A stretch of DNA of 48,250 nt, taken from Patescibacteria group bacterium. GTDB lineage: Bacteria > Patescibacteriota > Dojkabacteria > JAKAPS01. A program made the position numbers and the translations under genes. Shown here piece by piece: positions 35,888 through 44,220 of this stretch; position 1 is the stretch's first letter, and every line of letters starts with the position of its first letter. The notes under the pieces are model-generated. The model had not been told where the DNA came from and ran no database searches. It saw nothing but the letters and a program-made list of their open reading frames with translations. The stretch lies in the NCBI GenBank assembly GCA_025450075.1, contig JANWIC010000014.1, positions 1 to 48,250 of the forward strand, given 5' to 3'.

Positions 35888-36869
35888 GAAAAAACCGCAT
35901 TATGGCATACGAAGGATTGTTTTTGGAATCATCTGCCTTGCAATCGGAAGTATCGTTTTATTTGCTGCAATTTCAATAAATTCAGCTGCTTCTAATCTAC
36001 TTACAATAAAAATTCATAGGTTAGATAATTCTACTCTCAATTGGAATAAAGATTGGGCATTGACACTCTTGACTGGAACAATAGATTCTAGAAATATTCT
36101 TTCAAAACTCTCCATTATATCTTTTGATAAGAATCAAATAAATTCCGTTTCTCTTCCGGAAGGAATGAGTATGATATATAACAATAATCCGGAAAATATA
36201 GATGCATCTTTTGCTCTGGCCTCACTTCAGAATAGTAGCACTGCCATGAATCATTTAGAAGAAGTAATACAACAAAATACTTTTCTGCATATTGACGGTT
36301 ATTTCTTTGTCAGGAAAGATACACAAAACCCCTTTATTAATATATCCAATCCTTCACACGCTGTAAGGGGGGTAAATACTCTCTGGATTATCGGTAATAC
36401 TGGAACAATTAATGAATTTTTAAGTCAGGATGTGTATTCCAACGTTCCGGTTCAAACCCTTTATACTCTTGCATCTGCGCTTTCTTCCGGGGAAAAAATA
36501 GTAACTTACCAAATTTCAAATTCTGACACAAATCTGCAAAATTTTTATTCGGATATTTCACAAAATTTTTCTGATACTTATTTAACTGATGAACATGCAA
36601 GGATTAGTATATATAACGGGAGCGGGAAGGCAGGAAAAGCTGATTTCCTCTCTCAAATTTTAAAAGCAGAAGGAGAAGTTATCGACTATACCGGGACTGC
36701 AAACAATTCAGTTACACAAACAACTATCTACACCGCAACTCCAGGAAATTTTCCTGATACCATAAAGAAGCTGCAACAGATATTTCATGCAAAAGTAGTC
36801 AATCATCAATATTCTCTTACTTCTGACATTTCCATTGTATTGGGATCTGATGTATTAAGTGTCTTTTAG
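35853..36869 (+). CDS. Membrane-anchored protein with LytR C-terminal domain
   Basis: After a basic N-terminus (KKRKVKRVHSEKKPHYGIRR) there is one membrane span (about 24-46, FGIICLAIGSIVLFAAIS), then an extracellular part. The middle part resembles the LytR-CpsA-Psr fold only loosely. The last ~85 residues (ISIYNGSGKAGKADFLSQIL to the SIVLGSD end) match the LytR_C domain, which starts with the VYNGSG-like turn. The LCP catalytic Arg/Asp motifs are not evident, so it may lack phosphotransferase activity. Start: ATG at 35853 inside the end of the pseudouridine synthase gene. Confidence 0.7.
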   Translation: MKKRKVKRVHSEKKPHYGIRRIVFGIICLAIGSIVLFAAISINSAASNLLTIKIHRLDNSTLNWNKDWALTLLTGTIDSRNILSKLSIISFDKNQINSVSLPEGMSMIYNNNPENIDASFALASLQNSSTAMNHLEEVIQQNTFLHIDGYFFVRKDTQNPFINISNPSHAVRGVNTLWIIGNTGTINEFLSQDVYSNVPVQTLYTLASALSSGEKIVTYQISNSDTNLQNFYSDISQNFSDTYLTDEHARISIYNGSGKAGKADFLSQILKAEGEVIDYTGTANNSVTQTTIYTATPGNFPDTIKKLQQIFHAKVVNHQYSLTSDISIVLGSDVLSVF

Positions 36870-36928
36870 AAATTGCCTTGCTTTTCTGTTTGGTGTAAAA
36901 TCATTTCGCTGTATGTTATTGTTTACAC

Positions 36929-37744
36929 ATGTCCGGACATTCAAAATGGTCACAAATAAAGAGACAAAAAGGCCTTAATGATCTGAAAAAAGGTCAGATA
37001 TATACAAAGATCGCCAAACAGATTGTTATGACTACAAAACAGGGTGGGGGAGACCCAAATACTAATTTCTCCCTCCGTATGGCTATAAACAAGGCGAAAT
37101 CTGTAAATATGCCTTCAGATAGTGTCGAAAAAGCAATTAAAAAGGGATTAGGTGAAGACAAAAATGCGAACTTAATAGAAAATGTTACATATGAGGCTTA
37201 TGGTATCAATGGCGCAACTTTTCTCATAGATGCACTTACGGATAATAGGAATAGAACTGCAGCAGATGTCAGAATGATTGTTGAAAAAAATGGTGGAAGG
37301 ATAGTCGAGTCAGGAAGCATATCCTGGCAATATGATATTCTTGGCCTTATCACCCTTACATCCCAAACTGAAGAAGAAAAACAAGCAGAAATTCACAGAA
37401 AATGGAATGATACAACAACGATTCGTAAAGTACCAACTGGCCTATCTGTAATTGAAGAATTTGAACTGCAGTGTATTGATATTGCTGGTGTGAAGGATTT
37501 CATAAGTGAGAAAGAAGGAGAAGTATATACAATTTCAATATATACTCAAATGGATAAGTTAGATGCTGTAAGAAAAAGTATTGAGTTTTTAGGATATGAT
37601 GTTGAGCAGGCTGAAATAATAAAAAAGGCGCAAACTGAAATATCTCTTGAAGAAAATGACATTGAAAGAAATCAAAAATTGATGGATGCGATAGAGGAAT
37701 ATGATGATGTTGATACTATTTGGACAAATGTTACCAACTTATGA
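36929..37744 (+). CDS. yebC: YebC/PmpR family regulator or translation factor
   Basis: The 271-aa protein opens with MSGHSKWSQIKRQKG, the family start, then KGQIYTKIAKQIV and GGGDPNTNFSLRMAINKAKS. It is longer than usual (about 240-250). YebC proteins have been described both as transcription regulators and as factors relieving ribosome stalling on prolines. It lies directly before ruvC (stop and start overlap as ATGA), the common yebC-ruvC order. Confidence 0.93.
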   Translation: MSGHSKWSQIKRQKGLNDLKKGQIYTKIAKQIVMTTKQGGGDPNTNFSLRMAINKAKSVNMPSDSVEKAIKKGLGEDKNANLIENVTYEAYGINGATFLIDALTDNRNRTAADVRMIVEKNGGRIVESGSISWQYDILGLITLTSQTEEEKQAEIHRKWNDTTTIRKVPTGLSVIEEFELQCIDIAGVKDFISEKEGEVYTISIYTQMDKLDAVRKSIEFLGYDVEQAEIIKKAQTEISLEENDIERNQKLMDAIEEYDDVDTIWTNVTNL

Positions 37745-38223
37745 GAATTCTTGGGATAGATCCTGGAACTGCAACAATGGGATGGGGAGTAATTGACTGT
37801 AAAAAATCAGTATCCAAATTGGTTGAATATGGTGCTATATTAACAAAATCAACAGACCAAATGCCTCTTCGGCTTGAACAGATTCACGATTCTCTTCATG
37901 ATATAATCCGGATGTATAAGCCTGACCATTGTGCAGTTGAAGAACTTTTTTTCAATAATAACGCGAAAACTGCTATCACAGTAGGGCAGGCGAGGGGAGT
38001 GGCTCTTCTTGTTGCACAACAAGAACAAGTAAAGATATATGAATATACACCTCTTGAAGTGAAAAACGCATTATCAGGGTATGGAAGAGCTCAAAAGTCA
38101 CAGATACAAAGTCTTGTAAAAATGATGCTGAAAATGGATGAGATACCAAAACCTGATGATGCAGCTGATGCACTTGCCATTGCTATTGCACACACACAAT
38201 ATGAATCGCAGGCAATGCGATAG
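37741..38223 (+). CDS. ruvC: Holliday junction endonuclease RuvC
   Basis: RuvC cuts Holliday junctions. The 160-aa protein starts MRILGIDPGTATMGWG, with catalytic Asp7. The second acidic residue is in AVEELFF, and the last acidic pair is in PDDAADALAIAIAH. I chose the ATG at 37741, which overlaps the yebC TGA; a TTG seven codons earlier lies within yebC. Confidence 0.95.
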   Translation: MRILGIDPGTATMGWGVIDCKKSVSKLVEYGAILTKSTDQMPLRLEQIHDSLHDIIRMYKPDHCAVEELFFNNNAKTAITVGQARGVALLVAQQEQVKIYEYTPLEVKNALSGYGRAQKSQIQSLVKMMLKMDEIPKPDDAADALAIAIAHTQYESQAMR

Positions 38224-38232
38224 CATATTTAT

Positions 38233-38240
38233 GATATAAT
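38233..38240 (+). promoter_or_regulatory. Extended -10 promoter before ruvA
   Basis: TGATATAAT (TG at 38232-38233, TATAAT at 38235-38240) lies 21 nt before the ruvA ATG. It could give ruvAB a promoter separate from yebC-ruvC. Confidence 0.45.
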
Positions 38241-38261
38241 TAAAGGGTATTAATACAGTAT

Positions 38262-38846
38262 ATGATAGGATTATTGCAAGGTATTCTCTTTTTTAAAAAC
38301 GACTCTAATATCATTGTGATGGTTAATGGAGTAGGGTACAAGGTTGAGGCGGTAGCAAAGCTCCTAACCTTTAATGAAGGAGATGAGATTCTTGTGTATG
38401 TGTATACCCATGTTCGGGAAGATGCAATCAAGTTATTCGGATTTTCCTCTGAAGAAGAATTAAAAGCTTTTGAGATGCTTTTAACAGTCTCAGGTATTGG
38501 ACCAAAAGGTGCTATGTCTATCATTTCTGTATTAGGAGTTTCCAGTTTGTATGCGGCGATTGTAAATGAAGATCCTAAAGTGTTTAAAGCTGTATCGGGT
38601 ATAGGAACGAAAAATGCAGAAAAAATTATTATTGAACTCAAAAACAAAATCAAAAAGGATGAAAGGATCCAGATAACCCAGGAAACATCTATCCCGGCAT
38701 TACAACATAGAGAAGAACTTGAAGAAGCATTGATTACTCTTGGCTACTCAATAGCCGAAATAAAAAATGTTATGCTACAAGTGGAATATTCTGAAAAACT
38801 TCCTGAAATGGTTCGTCATGCATTACAATTACTTAATCGAGTATAA
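38262..38846 (+). CDS. ruvA: Holliday junction branch migration protein RuvA
   Basis: RuvA recognises four-way junctions. The protein, 194 aa, has the N-terminal OB fold ([19 protein letters not shown].. YVYTHVRED), then helix-hairpin-helix motifs around [13 protein letters not shown] and [17 protein letters not shown], and a C-terminal domain ([17 protein letters not shown]) that contacts RuvB. ruvB begins 5 nt after its stop. Confidence 0.95.
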   Translation: MIGLLQGILFFKNDSNIIVMVNGVGYKVEAVAKLLTFNEGDEILVYVYTHVREDAIKLFGFSSEEELKAFEMLLTVSGIGPKGAMSIISVLGVSSLYAAIVNEDPKVFKAVSGIGTKNAEKIIIELKNKIKKDERIQITQETSIPALQHREELEEALITLGYSIAEIKNVMLQVEYSEKLPEMVRHALQLLNRV

Positions 38847-38851
38847 CAAAG

Positions 38852-39904
38852 ATGGCAACAGATAAGAAAAGAATTGTTTCACCCGATTCTGTAGAAGGTG
38901 AAGATGAAGAAAAAAATATACGTCCCCGCACATTTAAAGAACTTATCGGAAGAGAAAAGGAGATCGAAAGTCTTTCCATTCTCATTAATGCAGCCAGTCA
39001 AAGAGGGGATAGTGTAGACCATATACTCTTTCATGGTCCTCCAGGACTTGGAAAAACAAGTCTTGCTCATGTTGTGGCAAATGAAATGAATGCAGCGATT
39101 CGGGTTACATCAGGACCTGCTATTGAACGTGCAGGAGATTTAGCATCTATTCTTTCAAATCTCAATGAAGGAGATATTTTATTCATTGATGAAATTCATC
39201 GAATGAATAAAGTTGTTGAAGAGGTACTCTATCCGGCTATGGAAGATTTTGCTTTGGATATTGTTATTGGAAAAGGACCAAGCGCAAAAACACTCCGAAT
39301 TGATCTTCCTCATTTTACAATCATTGGAGCAACAACCCGTGTGGGCCTATTAGGTGCTCCGTTGCGGGATCGATTTGGAGCAATTTACAGACTTGACTAT
39401 TATACTCCTAAAGATCTTGAAGAAATTATTAAACGTAGCGCCCATATATTTAGTGCACCAGTTGAAGATCAAGCTGCAAAAGAAATTGCACTTCGAAGCC
39501 GTGGAACTGCGAGAATAGCAAACAGATTATTGAAGCGAGTTAGAGATTATGCCCAAGTAAAAGGGGATGGAAATATTTCATTAAAATCCGCTAAAGAAGC
39601 TTTAGATATGTATGAAGTAGATAAAATGGGATTGGATGAACTTGACCGTAAAATCCTTCATGCTATTATTGATAAGTATAATGGTGGTCCGGTAGGTCTC
39701 TCAACAATTGCAGCATCGGTATCTGAAGAGATAGATACCATCGTTGAAGTGTATGAACCATATTTATTAAAGATTGGATTTTTACAACGGACTCCAAGAG
39801 GAAGGGTAGCAACAAAGCATGCATATGAACATTTAGGAATTGAATATATAGTAAAAGAAATGCCGCATCCACTTTTTACCGATACAGAAGATGAAAAAGT
39901 TTAA
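38852..39904 (+). CDS. ruvB: Holliday junction branch migration ATPase RuvB
   Basis: RuvB drives branch migration. The 350-aa protein has the N-terminal [12 protein letters not shown], Walker A GPPGLGKT at residues 62-69, Walker [10 protein letters not shown], sensor IIGATTRVG, the arginine finger in APLRDRFG, and the winged-helix C-terminal [13 protein letters not shown]. Its end overlaps the start of the next membrane protein by 14 bases. Confidence 0.96.
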   Translation: MATDKKRIVSPDSVEGEDEEKNIRPRTFKELIGREKEIESLSILINAASQRGDSVDHILFHGPPGLGKTSLAHVVANEMNAAIRVTSGPAIERAGDLASILSNLNEGDILFIDEIHRMNKVVEEVLYPAMEDFALDIVIGKGPSAKTLRIDLPHFTIIGATTRVGLLGAPLRDRFGAIYRLDYYTPKDLEEIIKRSAHIFSAPVEDQAAKEIALRSRGTARIANRLLKRVRDYAQVKGDGNISLKSAKEALDMYEVDKMGLDELDRKILHAIIDKYNGGPVGLSTIAASVSEEIDTIVEVYEPYLLKIGFLQRTPRGRVATKHAYEHLGIEYIVKEMPHPLFTDTEDEKV

Positions 39905-40703
39905 AGTATTAGCGCTGGCTTTTATTGCAACATGTATCACATGTATTGTTATTACTTCCAGCCTTTCATTATCTCTATTAGCCATCTCTATATTCCTCCT
40001 TTTCTATTTGGGAACAATGTGGGTACTTGATTTTGATCTTTCTTTTGCTGGATATGTTACCAACCTATTATTCCCAAGTCTTATCTTAACAACAATTACA
40101 GTTGCTATTGCAATATATGTCCCAAGATACAGCTATCTTTTTCCAGCAGGAGCTGATTTTTTCTCCTATTTCCTACTAATTATCTTCATCCTTGGTTTTA
40201 GTTCTTATGCATTGATTATCTCCATGAATATTTTTAATGTATCACGCTACAAACGACTTCCTTTATTGCAGGCAGCACAAACTGTGATCTATGTCTTTTC
40301 ATTTGCAGGTGGATATTTGTTACTAAATCTTATCCATCATTTCTATTCATCAACCTGGTTTATCTTACTTCCGTTATATCTATTAACCTCAGGATACCTG
40401 TTTTTTATAAACAATTGGAGTATAAAACTAGGGAATAAGGAAAACCTTATCTATTCACTTCTCGGGATGTTTATTATCTTTCAGATATCGGTTGTCCTTC
40501 TTTTCTTCCCCTTAATCTATTATATCTATCCGCTTGCGATAACACTTTGTATATATATCTTTAATGGGATATTGATTCATGCTCACAAAAGAATATCTCT
40601 CAGGCGTGCAGCATATGAATATCTAACACTTGGTATTATCATGGTGACTATTATCTTTCTCACCTCACATTGGGGAATTGCGGGGAATATTATCGGGCTG
40701 TAG
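39891..40703 (+). CDS. Multi-span membrane protein, 270 aa
   Basis: Unknown family; about eight hydrophobic segments cover nearly the whole length, with short charged loops ([23 protein letters not shown]). It starts inside ruvB and so is translated from the same message. It has no catalytic motif that I can identify. Its end overlaps the convergent 158-aa gene by 14 bases. Confidence 0.75.
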   Translation: MKKFKVLALAFIATCITCIVITSSLSLSLLAISIFLLFYLGTMWVLDFDLSFAGYVTNLLFPSLILTTITVAIAIYVPRYSYLFPAGADFFSYFLLIIFILGFSSYALIISMNIFNVSRYKRLPLLQAAQTVIYVFSFAGGYLLLNLIHHFYSSTWFILLPLYLLTSGYLFFINNWSIKLGNKENLIYSLLGMFIIFQISVVLLFFPLIYYIYPLAITLCIYIFNGILIHAHKRISLRRAAYEYLTLGIIMVTIIFLTSHWGIAGNIIGL

Positions 40704-41166
40704 ATTGTTGATTGTTCCGAATGAGGTTATTTCCCCGATGAACTACCAAGGCAAGAATTGCACGAGCATGTCTAGGCTCTATATTACCATGGTTTATGAA
40801 ATAGGGGAGACCAATATTTGGAAGCGTTCTTTGTACCAGTCTAACAAAGCGTCTATCTTCTTCTAGTTTTTCATGGCCAAATTCTCTATGAATAGAATGC
40901 ACTTCATCATAAACTGGTTTTAAATATTTTTCATATTCTAAAGGATGTGTTTGAAAAATATACCATGCTATTTCCGGATGGACTCCAATAAGTTCGTCAT
41001 CCCCATCAAGATGTACAACAGTGTAGTGTCCGTGGCAATGACCCATTGTGGTAGCATCAACATGAGGTCCGTATTCAAAAGTTCCTCGAATTGGGCCAGT
41101 AATACTTACTGGTAGAGTATTTTCTGAAAAATGTGATTCTATTAAGAAAGAATGGTCTTGAATCAT
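40690..41166 (-). CDS. Hypothetical protein, 158 aa
   Basis: Unknown family. The sequence is rich in His (GHCHGHYTVVHLDGDDE), with a polar N-terminus and a C-terminal helix (PRHARAILALVVHRGNNLI). No membrane span. It is the first minus-strand gene of the right half and is 17 nt downstream of the 135-aa gene. The segment around YTVVHLDGDD and the C-terminal helix have a similar feel to the 135-aa gene, so the two may be distant paralogues. Confidence 0.65.
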   Translation of the reverse strand: MIQDHSFLIESHFSENTLPVSITGPIRGTFEYGPHVDATTMGHCHGHYTVVHLDGDDELIGVHPEIAWYIFQTHPLEYEKYLKPVYDEVHSIHREFGHEKLEEDRRFVRLVQRTLPNIGLPYFINHGNIEPRHARAILALVVHRGNNLIRNNQQSTAR

Positions 41167-41183
41167 GATCGTAATTCTTTATA

Positions 41184-41591
41184 TCAAATTACTTGTGATT
41201 TACGATGAGCTAGTAGCATCAGGAGCGCAATCCTTTGTTCTAATGAAATGTGCAATTGTGATGTGTCATACCCACAATGCCTTAATAACCTCTCTGAACA
41301 GTCGCGGAGTGTACCTTCATCATTTCTTCCTTGGATAGCTAGACTAAGAAGTAGGCCTAATTGTCCATTGAATGCAATACGCTCAATGCTATGTATTGCA
41401 TTATACACTTCTCCTTGGATTGGGATTTCAATTGGTGTCCCATCGATGTTAACAAAACCAACGATGACCGCATCATTATCAATATTGCTTATTCCATGCT
41501 GAATATATCCTGTTCGAAACATAATCACCTCTTCTTTTGGGCCGTTATAGCCTTGTGGATGTAAATCTGAGTGACCGTCACCGTATGCCAT
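41184..41591 (-). CDS. Hypothetical protein, 135 aa
   Basis: Unknown family. The N-terminus (MAYGDGHSDLHPQG) is polar; the middle is a beta-rich part (EVIMFRTGYIQHGI, AVIVGFVNIDGTPIEIPIQGEVYNAI), and the C-terminus is helical (LEQRIALLMLLAHRKS). A TATAAT on the minus strand at 41617-41622 lies 25 nt before the ATG. It is probably transcribed with the 158-aa gene. Confidence 0.65.
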   Translation of the reverse strand: MAYGDGHSDLHPQGYNGPKEEVIMFRTGYIQHGISNIDNDAVIVGFVNIDGTPIEIPIQGEVYNAIHSIERIAFNGQLGLLLSLAIQGRNDEGTLRDCSERLLRHCGYDTSQLHISLEQRIALLMLLAHRKSQVI

Positions 41592-41760
41592 GATTTATAT
41601 TGCTAAAGTATTCAGCATTATAGCATTTATTATGAATTTTCTCAATAATGCTGGGCTAGAATTTTGTATCGGGGTATAGCTATGTTCGCTTTTAATGCAA
41701 AAGAAGGGGGATCGCAGCTGATTTTCTGGCCTTCAATTTATTCCATCTTATCTTGCTTAA

Positions 41761-42576
41761 TTATTCTACTTCTTGTATATATTGTGCAAGAGAGTAGAGA
41801 ATAAGCTGAAGTAGATGTGATCTTACATTACCTTTAATAGTACCATAAAAATCAGGGAAGATATTTGGTGTAATTTCTATTTCTCTATCTTTCTCATGAA
41901 TTAAATCTGGCGAGATTTGGTTTCTCATTTCATCTGGAAGATAGAACCCTAAATGTTTCCCATATAGAACATTTGTGTTTCTTAAGATTGAGTAATAGAA
42001 AAGCCCGACTTCCTTACATTCTTCTTCAACGGATAACTTATCATATCGGTTGATCAAAAATTGTTTCCGTTCTTTCGAAGAAAGCTTGTCGTACTCATCT
42101 TTTCGTACACTTACCAATCTATAGTTTTTCAGTAAATGCAGTGAGGAGAGGTTATTGAAAAAATGAATAAAACTATTACGAACACCATACGTATCAATAT
42201 ATTGTTGCTTAAGCTCTTTAAACCCAGGGTAGGTAAGGGAATCAAACCCTTGACGAATCATTTCTTCTCCAAGCCAAGTGTCAAAGTTCATCCTTCCATG
42301 TCTATACTCTTTAGGCGCTGCAAGGCTGTCTATGAGGTTTAAAAGAATATAAAACTGGGTAGAGGTAGTTGGTATCCAATATTCAAACAACTCCTTATTT
42401 ACAAGCTCTTCAAGCCGCATTTCAAAGGAAAGACGAATATAGATGTCTTTTATCCTATTTATGTCTGACCTTTGTAATATGATCTCCCATTTCTTGTTAT
42501 ATGTGGCTTTATCAATAGTTAAAAATTCCTTTAATAAAGTGAAGGAGTTATCACGAATATCTTGTTCATTCAACAT
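41761..42576 (-). CDS. Hypothetical protein, 271 aa
   Basis: Unknown family. A soluble, charged, helix-rich protein (NKKWEIILQRSDINRIKDIYIRLSF; KLSSKERKQFLINRYDKLSVEEECKEVG). It has no membrane span or motif that I recognise; a HEPN-like helical fold is possible but not supported by an RxxxxH motif. It is preceded on the minus strand by TACAAT (42642-42647), 65 nt before the ATG. It sits between the His-rich pair and the long non-coding region. Confidence 0.65.
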   Translation of the reverse strand: MLNEQDIRDNSFTLLKEFLTIDKATYNKKWEIILQRSDINRIKDIYIRLSFEMRLEELVNKELFEYWIPTTSTQFYILLNLIDSLAAPKEYRHGRMNFDTWLGEEMIRQGFDSLTYPGFKELKQQYIDTYGVRNSFIHFFNNLSSLHLLKNYRLVSVRKDEYDKLSSKERKQFLINRYDKLSVEEECKEVGLFYYSILRNTNVLYGKHLGFYLPDEMRNQISPDLIHEKDREIEITPNIFPDFYGTIKGNVRSHLLQLILYSLAQYIQEVE

Positions 42577-42806
42577 TAAGTAGTATCAATAAAGTAGTCC
42601 TGATGGCCAGTAATTGATGTAACAACGAGGTTACTTAGCAAATTGTAGCATTAGAAATTAAAAGATATCAACAAAACAATGATTGTATTGTAAGTAAAAA
42701 ATAATTTAGATGTAGGAAAAAGTGGGGAATAGGGGGTACATTACAAATCCTATAGTGGCTTATAGAAAAACTATAGGCCTATCATCCGTATCATGAGAGT
42801 GCTAAT

Positions 42807-42825
42807 TGTGGATAAGTGTGGATAA
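42807..42825 (-). promoter_or_regulatory. Two tandem DnaA boxes
   Basis: TGTGGATAA, the exact reverse complement of the consensus TTATCCACA, occurs at 42807-42815 and again at 42817-42825, ten bases apart, as part of a GTGGATAAGT direct repeat. One such 9-mer could be chance; two in phase are unlikely to be. Confidence 0.6.
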
Positions 42826-42906
42826 GTCAAGAATAGGTAAAGCTAAAATAATTGGATATATTGAGTAAACTAATGAGTAAATGTTTCAAATTTATCTGTT
42901 ATTAAG

Positions 42907-42936
42907 CCAAGAGAGAGGAGGTATCCTCTCTCTTGG
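42907..42936. other. 13-bp perfect hairpin with 4-nt loop
   Basis: CCAAGAGAGAGGA (42907-42919) pairs perfectly with TCCTCTCTCTTGG (42924-42936) across GGTA. No T tract follows on either strand, so a classical terminator is not supported. Confidence 0.7.
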
Positions 42937-42964
42937 TAGACAGCTATAAAACAGACTTAAATTG

Positions 42965-43042
42965 AACCGAGTATAATCACCCTTATACTCGGTTATGGGG
43001 AAGAAAAACTAGAGAGGGGCAGCCTTGACACTTTCCATAACC
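42965..43042. other. Two competing stems
   Basis: AACCGAGTATAA (42965-42976) pairs with TTATACTCGGTT (42983-42994), a 12-bp stem with a 6-nt loop. Immediately after, GGTTATGG (42991-42998) pairs with CCATAACC (43035-43042). The two share bases 42991-42994, so they cannot fully form together. This is the arrangement of alternative RNA structures. Confidence 0.55.
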
Positions 43043-43397
43043 AAAACAAAAAATGAAAAATAAATCTTTTATATCTTTTTATTTCCAATAAATAACTTTT
43101 ATAATTCTTATATTTCCCTTATATTTGCAACATATTATTATCTATTCTTCCTGTGACTTAGATTTTTACAAGTCTTGTATGTAGTACAATATTCCTTTTA
43201 AAATGACTAGGCTTCCCCTATTCATGGGTATTTTCGGGGGAGTCAAGAGTCTGGAAATCAAAATTGCTATAAATCTCTATTTTGAGGTTATTTTGGGGTA
43301 TCCAAACACTACTTAAGAACACAAAGGCCTTTAAAACGCATTCTAGGGCCTTGAGGGTATTAAGGCTGACATGACAGCTAAATGAAGTAGCGGTGAT

Positions 43398-43763
43398 TTA
43401 TGAATTTGTGATATTCGTTAAATGAAATGCATGTACATACAAAATCTCGCTTTTTGCAGCATTTTGTACATCTTCAATATATGATTCAAATCGAAGTCTA
43501 TCCCATCTATCGTTGTACGCAGGATTTATAGCCCTAGCATTATTAACCCTTTGATCAAATACATCGATAACTAGCTTAATTGGAACTAGGGGTCCGGGAT
43601 TTGATGTTTCCCACTCATATAGCGATTCCTCTATTTTTTGTGCATCAAATCCGCCTTCATCCAACCATCCTTTAAATTTCTTTCTTTCATCTAACCATTG
43701 CTGGCCTAATTCTCTGAAGTGAATTTCATTAGGAGTTTCACTTTCATTAAATCCTTCTGTCAT
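43398..43763 (-). CDS. Hypothetical protein, 121 aa
   Basis: Unknown family. An acidic, helix-rich soluble protein (MTEGFNESETPNEIHFRELGQQWLDERKK) with several Trp residues (QQWLDE, KGWLDE, YEWETS). A TATACT on the minus strand (43792-43797) lies 28 nt before the ATG; the same promoter word and spacing occurs before the next gene to the right, so the two may be controlled together. Its length and complete frame support a real gene. Confidence 0.55.
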   Translation of the reverse strand: MTEGFNESETPNEIHFRELGQQWLDERKKFKGWLDEGGFDAQKIEESLYEWETSNPGPLVPIKLVIDVFDQRVNNARAINPAYNDRWDRLRFESYIEDVQNAAKSEILYVHAFHLTNITNS

Positions 43764-43785
43764 GAGTAGAAATGAATAATGTATT

Positions 43786-43798
43786 CTGGGAAGTATAG
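43786..43798 (-). promoter_or_regulatory. Shared promoter/leader element, copy 1
   Basis: On the minus strand CTATACTTCCCAG, containing TATACT as the -10 box, stands 28 nt before the ATG at 43763. An identical 13-mer lies at 44221-44233 at the same distance from the ATG at 44198. Beyond the 13-mer, the two leaders share scattered bases. Confidence 0.6.
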
Positions 43799-43899
43799 CT
43801 ATTTATGTATACAAATGCAATTATATCTATGTTTTCTTGTATTATGAAGGTAAATATACATACATCACAGATAGAATACGTTTGCAAAACACTGTAGTT

Positions 43900-43960
43900 A
43901 TAAAGAATAAAGTAGGGTAGATTGTGATTTTGCTCCTCTCTCCCCTACTTTATTCTTTAT
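43900..43960. terminator. 18-bp inverted repeat after the 78-aa gene
   Basis: ATAAAGAATAAAGTAGGG (43900-43917) and its perfect complement (43943-43960) are separated by 25 nt. The right arm ends 1 nt before the stop of the minus-strand 78-aa gene, so it can fold in that transcript as a terminator or 3' stabiliser. It has no long T tract of its own. Confidence 0.55.
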
Positions 43961-43961
43961 T

Positions 43962-44198
43962 CTAACTGTGGCGATTATGTGGAGATCTTGGATTTGATAC
44001 TCTTTTATTTAATCCTTCAAGTAAATTTATAACTGTCTGTGTATCTTCTATTTGCTGATCAGTATCTGGATTTTTAGGTTGATTTAAAAGTTCTTGAAGT
44101 CTACTATTTGCGTCAGACAATTTCCCAAATCGATCTGAAGTATTTGCAAAGAAATCTTCAGGGGCAGCAATTTCCGGTAGTAATTCTTCACTTTCCAT
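43962..44198 (-). CDS. Hypothetical protein, 78 aa
   Basis: A small acidic protein, with likely helices (SDANSRLQELLNQPKNPDTDQ; TQTVINLLEGLNKR) and a basic, Pro/Asn-rich end (SNPRSPHNRHS). No membrane span and no family match known to me. It has its own promoter copy (see 44221-44233) and a strong inverted repeat just downstream. It might be a short helical adaptor or a small regulator; both are guesses. Confidence 0.5.
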   Translation of the reverse strand: MESEELLPEIAAPEDFFANTSDRFGKLSDANSRLQELLNQPKNPDTDQQIEDTQTVINLLEGLNKRVSNPRSPHNRHS

Positions 44199-44220
44199 AT
44201 GAATTTATATGATGTAATTA

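Larger units (their letters stand above)
42577..43397. other. 821-base non-coding region with DnaA boxes, hairpins and AT-rich repeats
   Basis: No credible gene is present. From left to right: a minus-strand -10 box (42642-42647); a 7-bp inverted repeat CCTATAG/CTATAGG (42749-42777); two perfect DnaA boxes in tandem (42807-42815, 42817-42825); three strong stems (42907-42936, 42965-42994, 42991-43042); an AT-rich tract (about 43044-43140) holding a tandem 11-nt repeat CTTATATTTCC/CTTATATTTGC (43107-43128). A 37-codon frame at 43203-43316 was not accepted. The stretch lies where gene orientation converges, so a replication-related or structured-RNA role is possible. Confidence 0.7.

Noticed and set aside
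4634-37744. UGA recoded as glycine, as in Gracilibacteria
   Set aside because: Several conserved genes (ybaB, M16, dksA-like, yebC) end in TGA at their normal length.
42907-42936. Rho-independent terminator for this 13-bp hairpin
   Set aside because: There is no T tract after the stem on either strand.
43203-43316. 37-codon frame in the non-coding region
   Set aside because: Only 37 codons, with a weak TACAAT 12 nt upstream and no family-like pattern; chance is likely in AT-rich DNA.
42577-43397. A confident oriC call
   Set aside because: Only two DnaA boxes, no dnaA/dnaN neighbourhood, and flanking genes converge on the region rather than diverge; kept only as a hypothesis.
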